Source: Agapanthus africanus
Taxonomy: Eukaryota > Streptophyta > Magnoliopsida > Asparagales > Amaryllidaceae
Direction: 5' to 3'
Length of the DNA: 64,000 nt
Assembly: GCA_030015575.1 (NCBI GenBank)
Contig: CM057346.1
Location: forward strand, 115,425,899 to 115,489,898
The notes under the pieces are model-generated. The model worked only from the letters and a program-made list of their open reading frames with translations, was not told the origin of the DNA and did no database searches. Each line of letters begins with the position of its first letter. The stretch's first letter is position 1. Positions 62,409 to 64,000 of this stretch are shown one piece after another. Both the position numbers and the translations under genes were made by a program.

Positions 62409-64000
62409 AAGAAGCTTTTCAACATGAAGATGGTAGAGAATGGTTCGGTGATAGAGAACCTAAACGAGTTCAACAGCGTGACAAGCCAACTTGAGTCCGT
62501 TTCAATCATCTTTGAAGACGAGATTCGAGCCCTACTATTCCTATGTTCGTTACCAGAGAGTTGGGAGAACCTAGTGATGGCGGTTAGCAACTCTATCTCG
62601 GGGATTCTCACGTTTAATGATGCAGTAAGCTGCATATTAAACGATGAGATGCGAAGAAAGTCCGTGAGTGGGAGTTCTGGAACTTCTGCACTTTCGGTGG
62701 AGAATTGTGGCAGAACAATGGAAAGGGAAAAGTGAAAAAAGGGTAAGTCTAAAAGCCGGGGTAAATCTCAAGGAAAAATCCAGGGTGCCTGTTGGAATTG
62801 CGGAAAGAAGGGCCATAGAAGAAGTGAATGCAGGCTTCCGAAGAAAGGCTCAGATGAGAAGACGGATGAAAAGCAAGCGAATGTAGTGTCTATATAAGAA
62901 CAAGGGGAACAAGATCTTTGTCTATCGGCGAGCGAGAACACAAAGGCGGATACTTGGTTCCTAAATTCAGGGGCTTTTTTTCATTGCACTTCAGGCAGAC
63001 ATCACTTTAGCGAGTATGTTCATGGCGATCTTGGACATGTGACGGTGGGAAACGGTCAATCATGTAAGATCGTTGGAAAGGGGACGATCATCTTACAACC
63101 GTCAGAAGGTGGTCAAATCAAATTGAAGAATGCTCGTCATATTCAGGATTTGAAGAAAAGCTTGATTTCCACAAGTCAGCTAAACAACGAAGGGTTTACT
63201 ACAACGTTTGGGAATTCTCAATGGAAGATTTTCAAAGGGTCGTTGGTGGTCGCAAGGGACAAGCTGAGCGGTTCGTTGTACTCATTCAATGGGAGCAGCG
63301 AAGGCTCGGTTGCATTGACGGCAAGTTCGGAGAAAGATTCGGAGACTTCGTTATGGCATATAAGATTGGGACACCTCAGTGAGAAGAACATGAAAATTCT
63401 TCAAGCTAAGGGGGTTCTTTCGGGGCTAAAAAAGGTGGAGTTGGGGTTTTGCGAGTGCTGCGTTTGTGGGAAGCAAAGCGCTCTCAGATTTCAAATTGGA
63501 GGCATAGCGAAAAAGACCAAGAAACTGGAGATGGTGCATACGGACGTGTGGGGTCTGACCTCGGTGGAGCCTTATGGAGGAAATCGGTACTTTGTGACGT
63601 TCATCGATGATACAAGTCGAAAGACATGGGTATACGCGATGAAGGAAAAGTCCGATGTATTTGGCATATTCAAACACTGGATTGTGCAGGTGGAGAACCA
63701 AACGGGGATGAAGGTTAAACACCTAAAGTCCGATAATGGCGGGGAATATGGCACCCAAGAGTTTGAGGAGTTTTGCTCGCAAAAGGGTATTCGTTGGTTG
63801 AAGACGGTATCTGGAACGCCACAGCAAAATGGTATCGCTGAAAGGATGAACAGAACGATCCTAGAGCGAGTGCGAAGCATGATCTTGGATGCGAATCTGC
63901 CAAAATTCTTATGGGCAGCAGCGGTCGATGCTGCTGTGTATCTGATCAAAAGAAACCCGGCAAGTGCGCTTGATGGAGGCATTCCAGAAGAAATTTGGTC
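62409..64000 (+). pseudogene. Ty1/copia polyprotein: gag C-terminus, protease, integrase (runs off the window)
   Basis: The frame begins in the middle of gag (KLFNMKMVENGSV, LFLCSLPESWENL), the N-terminus having been separated by E4. It passes stops TGA 62733-62735 and TAA 62895-62897. A C-X2-C-X4-H-X4-C knuckle (CWNCGKKGHRRSEC) is near 62790-62832. The protease active site reads FLNSGA where DSGA is expected, so the catalytic Asp is replaced by Asn. The pre-integrase domain has HIRLGHLS and CECCVCGK. The integrase core has HTDVWG, KSDNGGEY and GIAERMNRT, a complete DDE set, and the frame is open to the window end, before RT. Confidence 0.9.

Overview
The window is repeat-dense plant nuclear DNA, most likely from an angiosperm with a large genome. 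It holds Tat-lineage Ty3/gypsy retrotransposons with a second RNase H, a plant mobile domain (PMD) gene, an RTE-type LINE, a Met-primed Ty3 element and a Ty1/copia element. I see no host gene, tRNA or rRNA; the species cannot be named from the sequence.

The layout is a nest that can be read from termini and target-site duplications. (1) A Ty1/copia element occupies 62409-64000, with its left part missing. (2) A Ty3 element with a Met-tRNA-like primer site (E4, about 53581-62408) lies in the copia gag. (3) An RTE LINE (54223-57574, minus strand, 15-bp TSD) sits in E4's left LTR. (4) The right part of a Tat LTR (E3, 1-1202 plus 53505-53580) abuts E4. (5) A giant Tat element, here called 'outer' (1203-53499, TSD GGCCT), is inserted in E3. 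(6) A second giant Tat element, 'inner' (23489-48836, TSD AGGAG), is inserted in outer. Without its guest, outer is about 26.9 kb; inner is 25.3 kb. Their LTRs are 4.1-4.2 kb and 3.5 kb.

Both Tat elements share one architecture. The sense strand carries LTR, PBS, gag-protease-RT-RNase H-archaeal-type RNase H-integrase, and then a 3-4 kb hypervariable zone of hairpins and satellite-like arrays. The antisense strand then carries a multi-exon gene that begins near the 3' LTR and reads back toward pol. Exon 1 encodes a PMD and the last exon a coiled coil. I reconstructed 8 coding exons in outer and 5 in inner; every coding intron is phase 1, and a TATA box with paired G-boxes lies upstream. The outer LTR also carries a separate antisense 174-codon ORF with its own TATA box and AATAAA signals, identical at protein level in both LTRs.

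The least expected signal is the amount of short self-complementary sequence. The LTRs, the 3' zone and the sequence next to the PPT are built from interrupted palindromes. Between copies the arm sequences change while complementarity is kept: five-hairpin ordered cassettes, GAAA-tetraloop elements, a two-helix module of about 85 bp, and GGAC-N6-GTCC minisatellites. This suggests selection on, or a mechanism producing, structure rather than sequence.

Coding integrity: outer gag-pol has one in-frame stop and its antisense gene one. Inner gag-pol has four stops and a 52-bp net deletion, and its antisense gene one stop. Both LTR pairs look nearly identical by eye, so inner was probably copied from an already broken parent by machinery supplied in trans.
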